Assembly (NCBI RefSeq): GCF_000417875.1
Contig: NW_006920870.1
Location: 808,727-872,726, forward strand
Source of the DNA: Pseudozyma flocculosa PF-1
Lineage: Eukaryota > Basidiomycota > Ustilaginomycetes > Ustilaginales > Ustilaginaceae
DNA length: 64,000 nt
Direction of reading: 5' to 3'
This document shows, in pieces, positions 60,648 through 64,000 of the stretch; the stretch's first letter is position 1, and every line of letters starts with the position of its first letter. The position numbers and the translations under genes are program-made. The notes beneath the pieces are model-generated. The model made no database searches, was not told the DNA's origin, and worked only from the letters and a program-made list of their open reading frames with translations.

Positions 60648-62309
60648 ATGGAGTACCACGCCCCCGCAGCGCAGCACATGGTGCTCTGCGCAGACTGCGG
60701 CACCCCCATCACGCCCAACAGCGCCAACCTCTGCCTCTCGTGCCTCCGCAACAGCGTCGATATCACCGAGTCGATCCCAAAGCAGGCCACCGTCAACTTT
60801 TGCCGAAACTGCGAGCGCTACCTCAACCCGCCCATCAGCTGGGTCTCGGCACAGCTCGAGTCCAGAGAGCTCCTCGCCATCTGTCTCAAGAAGCTAAAGG
60901 GCCTCAACAAGGTCCGCCTCATCGACGCCGGCTTCATCTGGACCGAACCGCACAGCAAGCGGCTCCGCGTCAAGCTGACGGTCCAGAAGGAGGTCTTCAC
61001 CTCGACCATCCTCCAGCAGATCTTTGAGGTCGAGTACGTGGTCCAGTACGGCCAGTGTCCGGACTGCACCCGCCTCGCCGCCAAGAACACGTGGCGCGCC
61101 ATGGTCCAGGTCCGCCAAAAGGTGGCTCACAAGCGCACCTTCCTCTACCTCGAGCAGCTCATCCTCAAGCACAACGCCCACCGCGACACGATCAACATCG
61201 CAGAGCGCAAGGACGGCCTCGACTTTTTCTACACCCAGCGCGCCCACGCCATCAAGATGGTCGAGTTTCTCTCGTCGGTGGTGCCCATCCGCACCACAAA
61301 GTCGGAGCAGGTCATCAGCATGGACGTCCACACCTCGTCGACCAACTACAAGTTCACCTACAGCGTCGAGATCGCGCCCATCTGCAAGGACGAGCTCGTG
61401 TGCCTGCCCGCCAAGACGGCCAAGCAGCTCGGCAACATCGGCCAGCTCGTCCTCTGCTACAAGGTGACCAACTCGCTCCGCTTCATCGACCCGGCCACGC
61501 TCCAGATGGCCGAGATCCCGGCGGAAAAGTACTGGCGCGACCCCTTCCCCTCGCTCGCTGCCATCCCCGAGATGGTCGAGTTCCTGGTGCTCGACATTGA
61601 GCCGACGGGGCAGTACGCCACCAATTCGCACGGCGGCCAGAACCGAAAGTACGAGGAGGCGGATGCGCAGGTGTCGCCGCTCAACGCCGGCACGTTTGGC
61701 GAGGCGGACGCCGTCTACCACACGCGCACCCACCTCGGCTCGATCCTGCAGCCGGGCGACACGGTGATGGGCTACCACCTGCGCGTGGCCAACTTCAACT
61801 CGGAGACGTGGGACTCGATGCCGTCGGACCGCAAGCCCGACGTGGTGCTGGTCAAGAAGTCGTACCCGGAGCGCAAGAAGCGGTCCAAGAACCGCACGTG
61901 GAAGCTCAAGAGCATGGCCAAGGAGGCCGAGGACCCGGCCGTCGAGGGCGCCGTGGGGCGCGGCGCTCTGGGACGGAGGGGAGGGTTGGACTCGCAGCGC
62001 GTCGAAAAGGACTACGAGCTCTTCCTGCGCGAGCTCGAGGAGGACGAGGAGATGCGCCAGAACATCAACCTCTACCGCGACCCGAAGAAGGAGGAAGAGG
62101 CCAGGATGAAGAAGCAGCGCCTCGCCGAGCTCAAGGCGGCCAAGCTCGCCGCCCTCGCCGCCGGAGAGGAGCTCATGGACGACGCAGAGACCGACGACGG
62201 CATGACGACCGACGGCGAGAGCGAGTTTGGCGACGACGACGCGCCGCGCGTCCGCATCGACGAGCTCCTCGACGACCTCGAGGAGATGAACATCGAGGAT
62301 GCACAGTAG
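60648..62309 (+). CDS. NMD3: 60S ribosomal subunit export adaptor NMD3
   Basis: Adaptor that binds the pre-60S subunit and recruits the exportin Crm1 for nuclear export. Single exon, 553 residues; yeast Nmd3 has 518. The N-terminal zinc-binding region is well preserved: CADCGTPITPNSANLCLSCL, CRNCERYLNPP and CPDCTRLAA. The central eIF5A-like and SH3-like domains follow, including HKRTFLYLEQLILKH and VCLPAKTAKQLGNIGQLVLC. The C-terminal third is rich in Lys/Arg then acidic, with KRSKNRTWKLKSMAK (nuclear localisation) and a final IDELLDDLEEMNIED that fits a leucine-rich export signal. I chose the ATG at 60648, where the Cys-motif domain begins; the frame is open further upstream but that part is unlike the family. 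Confidence 0.96.
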   Translation: MEYHAPAAQHMVLCADCGTPITPNSANLCLSCLRNSVDITESIPKQATVNFCRNCERYLNPPISWVSAQLESRELLAICLKKLKGLNKVRLIDAGFIWTEPHSKRLRVKLTVQKEVFTSTILQQIFEVEYVVQYGQCPDCTRLAAKNTWRAMVQVRQKVAHKRTFLYLEQLILKHNAHRDTINIAERKDGLDFFYTQRAHAIKMVEFLSSVVPIRTTKSEQVISMDVHTSSTNYKFTYSVEIAPICKDELVCLPAKTAKQLGNIGQLVLCYKVTNSLRFIDPATLQMAEIPAEKYWRDPFPSLAAIPEMVEFLVLDIEPTGQYATNSHGGQNRKYEEADAQVSPLNAGTFGEADAVYHTRTHLGSILQPGDTVMGYHLRVANFNSETWDSMPSDRKPDVVLVKKSYPERKKRSKNRTWKLKSMAKEAEDPAVEGAVGRGALGRRGGLDSQRVEKDYELFLRELEEDEEMRQNINLYRDPKKEEEARMKKQRLAELKAAKLAALAAGEELMDDAETDDGMTTDGESEFGDDDAPRVRIDELLDDLEEMNIEDAQ

Positions 62310-62771
62310 TCGACTCGGGCCCGGAGGCCCGGGCAGACGTGGCGGTACCGTGGCGGCACTCGTCCCTCTCGCCATTCAACCATTGCATCTCCGGCCATTG
62401 CCTTCTCGTTTCTCAGGGCCGCGTCTGCCCGCCTGCCTGCCGGTCTGCCGGTCTTGCTGTGTGGCTGAGGAAGCACGACTTGGATCGAGCAATTGCAGCG
62501 AGGATGATGGAGATGGAGCTATTCTACACATGGGGGGAAACTGGAGCGACCGCGGTGACTGCTGACGGGCTTCTGGGCGTAACGAGACGGGAACGGGAGG
62601 CAACGACGGAGCACGGAAACGAAGGGCGTGCGGTGACAAAACAACACGAAGACGAGCGAGCGAGCGAGCGTTCGGGTTGCTGAGGAAGGCAGGCGACCTG
62701 GGCCGGCACTTTGGGCCAACACGGCCATCGCGATCCTCGAGCGCGCTGAAGAGAAACGTTAGACGGCGACA
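62310..62771. other. Convergent 3' intergenic region
   Basis: 462 bp between the stop codons of NMD3 and the LtrA-family gene. No gene; short GAGCGAGCGAGC run near 62655. Confidence 0.5.
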
Positions 62772-64000
62772 TCAAGCCGCATAAGCCCATCGCTGGCCCG
62801 TCGAGAGCGGCTTCTCCTCGAGGTGGCCAATCTCGGACTCGATGCCGACGTCCTCCTCTCCGCGCTCGGCGGGCGTGAGGTCGTCGAAGGGATGCCAGGT
62901 GGCCGTCTTGTCGAGCTTGTACTTTCTCTTCTCGTCGTGCGTCAGGGGCATGTGGGACGTGGAGCCCAGGGCCTCGAGGGGCACGCTGTGGCCGGCGTGG
63001 AGCGCGGCGGCGCGCTCGGCGTCGTACTTGCGCCCCACGGCGCCAATCTTGCCGATGGTCTCAAACGCGGTGAGGAAGGCGAGGAGCGAGACGTAGATGC
63101 CCAGCAGGTACAGGGCGTTCCACTCGTCCTGCGCCGCGGGGATGGCGGCCATGGCGGCGGCGATGAGGAAGCGCATCGAGAGGCGCATCCAGCGCGGTAC
63201 GAGGTTGGAGCCGTGGATGTCGAGGTTGCGGTGCAGCAACCCGATGACGCCGATGCACAGCATGACGCACGAGAGCGAGCCGCCAAAGTACCACACCTTG
63301 CCGCCGTGGATGGGGCCCGCCGAAGTGACGAGCGTCGAGAGCGAGGCGGCCATCAGGATCAGCGACGCCGTGAGCGGGAAGTGCAGGTGGCCAAACGTGA
63401 TCGAGGTGAAGCTGTTGCGGCGTAGGGCGTGCTGAAAGACGCGGCAGCCGTCGGCGTCGTAGTAGAGCCAGATGATAAAGAAGCTGATAGCGATGCCGAG
63501 CGCGGCGCGTCCAAACTCGGCGTTGAGGCCAAAGGTGCCGTCCGAGGCGACAAAGTTGCTCGAGATGATCGACTCGCCGACGATGAGGATGACAAAGAGC
63601 ACGTAGCGCTCAATCGAGTGCTCGTGCGAGAGCGCCGGGATAAACATGTGGTTGCCCGTCCGCTTCTTGCGGCCGTGGAAGGCCATCATGGCGCCGGCCA
63701 CGACGTAGCTCTGCAGCAGCTCGGCCAGGATGCCGACGCACATGGCGATGACGATGATGACTGGGTCGTAGGAGAGCAGCACGGGGAGGTAGATGCAGGT
63801 GATGAGCGCCATGGCCAGGCCGTTGAGCCAGAGCGCCGCGCGGAACTTGGGCAGCGAGAGGCCGTAGTAGAAATAGATGCCGACCCGCCAGAGCTTGGCG
63901 ACCATGAAAAAGGCGATCGCCGAGCCGATGGCCTTGTGGTAGCTCTCGGTGAACCAGTAGTTGTTGACCAGCTCGACGCCCAGGCGCACCTCCTCGGAAG
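62772..64000 (-). CDS. LtrA-family multi-pass membrane protein (5' truncated by window end)
   Basis: 408 residues are visible; the start lies beyond the window edge. Eight or nine hydrophobic helices occur, with the LtrA signature HSIERYVLFVILIVGESII near the middle, preceded by GNHMFIPALSHE and followed by ISFFIIWLYYDAD. The family is named after the bacterial 'low temperature requirement A' gene and is widespread in fungi, where function is not established; transport or sensing roles are only guesses. The C-terminal ~70 residues are hydrophilic, with DEKRKYKLDKTATWHPFDD and an acidic patch. No intron is seen in the visible part. Confidence 0.82.
   Translation of the reverse strand, partial: SEEVRLGVELVNNYWFTESYHKAIGSAIAFFMVAKLWRVGIYFYYGLSLPKFRAALWLNGLAMALITCIYLPVLLSYDPVIIVIAMCVGILAELLQSYVVAGAMMAFHGRKKRTGNHMFIPALSHEHSIERYVLFVILIVGESIISSNFVASDGTFGLNAEFGRAALGIAISFFIIWLYYDADGCRVFQHALRRNSFTSITFGHLHFPLTASLILMAASLSTLVTSAGPIHGGKVWYFGGSLSCVMLCIGVIGLLHRNLDIHGSNLVPRWMRLSMRFLIAAAMAAIPAAQDEWNALYLLGIYVSLLAFLTAFETIGKIGAVGRKYDAERAAALHAGHSVPLEALGSTSHMPLTHDEKRKYKLDKTATWHPFDDLTPAERGEEDVGIESEIGHLEEKPLSTGQRWAYAA

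Noticed and set aside
60894..62375. 493-codon minus-strand ORF
   Set aside because: Antisense shadow of NMD3.

Overview
The window is nuclear DNA from a high-GC fungus, almost certainly a basidiomycete and most likely a member of Ustilaginomycotina (smut lineage). Reasons: many short spliceosomal introns (mostly 80-220 nt, usually starting GTGAGT/GTGCGT), widely spaced monocistronic genes on both strands, and a full set of fungal housekeeping proteins that includes a two-finger iron-responsive GATA factor of the Urbs1/Sre type. No prokaryotic operons, tRNA, rRNA or CRISPR arrays were seen. There are two runs of N (313 and 20 bases).

Layout. 0-11 kb: ornithine decarboxylase (+), a DHA1-type MFS transporter (+) and a mitochondrial medium-chain acyl-CoA dehydrogenase (-). 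11-25 kb: the Urbs1-like GATA regulator (-) with a cluster of GATA cores upstream, a putative small mitochondrial protein (-) and cytosolic pyruvate carboxylase (-). 27-29.5 kb: a TMEM135-like membrane protein (-) broken by an assembly gap. 29.5-37 kb: a gene-poor island with one arm of a perfect 202-bp inverted repeat, a GTCGCC/ATCGCC hexamer array, a 41-bp tandem duplication and an orphan HNH-like (DRID-KGY) ORF. 37-50.7 kb: ribosomal protein S18 (+), the second arm of the inverted repeat, mitoferrin (+), AP-3 sigma (-), an Shr3-type ER chaperone (+), Cdc48/p97 (-) and the GDP-mannose transporter Vrg4 (-). 52-64 kb: PBDC1/Chp1 eEF1A chaperone (+), D-lactate dehydrogenase (+), a small ER thioredoxin-fold protein (-), an unrecognised four-exon gene with a split start codon (-), NMD3 (+) and a 5'-truncated LtrA-family membrane protein (-).

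How genes relate. Most are unlinked housekeeping functions. Three themes recur: polyamine metabolism (ODC next to a DHA1 transporter), iron (Urbs1-like repressor and mitoferrin) and secretory or protein quality control (Shr3, Cdc48, Vrg4, PDI-like, PBDC1, NMD3). Exon boundaries were read by eye from GT/AG sites and reading-frame continuity with conserved motifs. Identities are from motif recognition, not searches.
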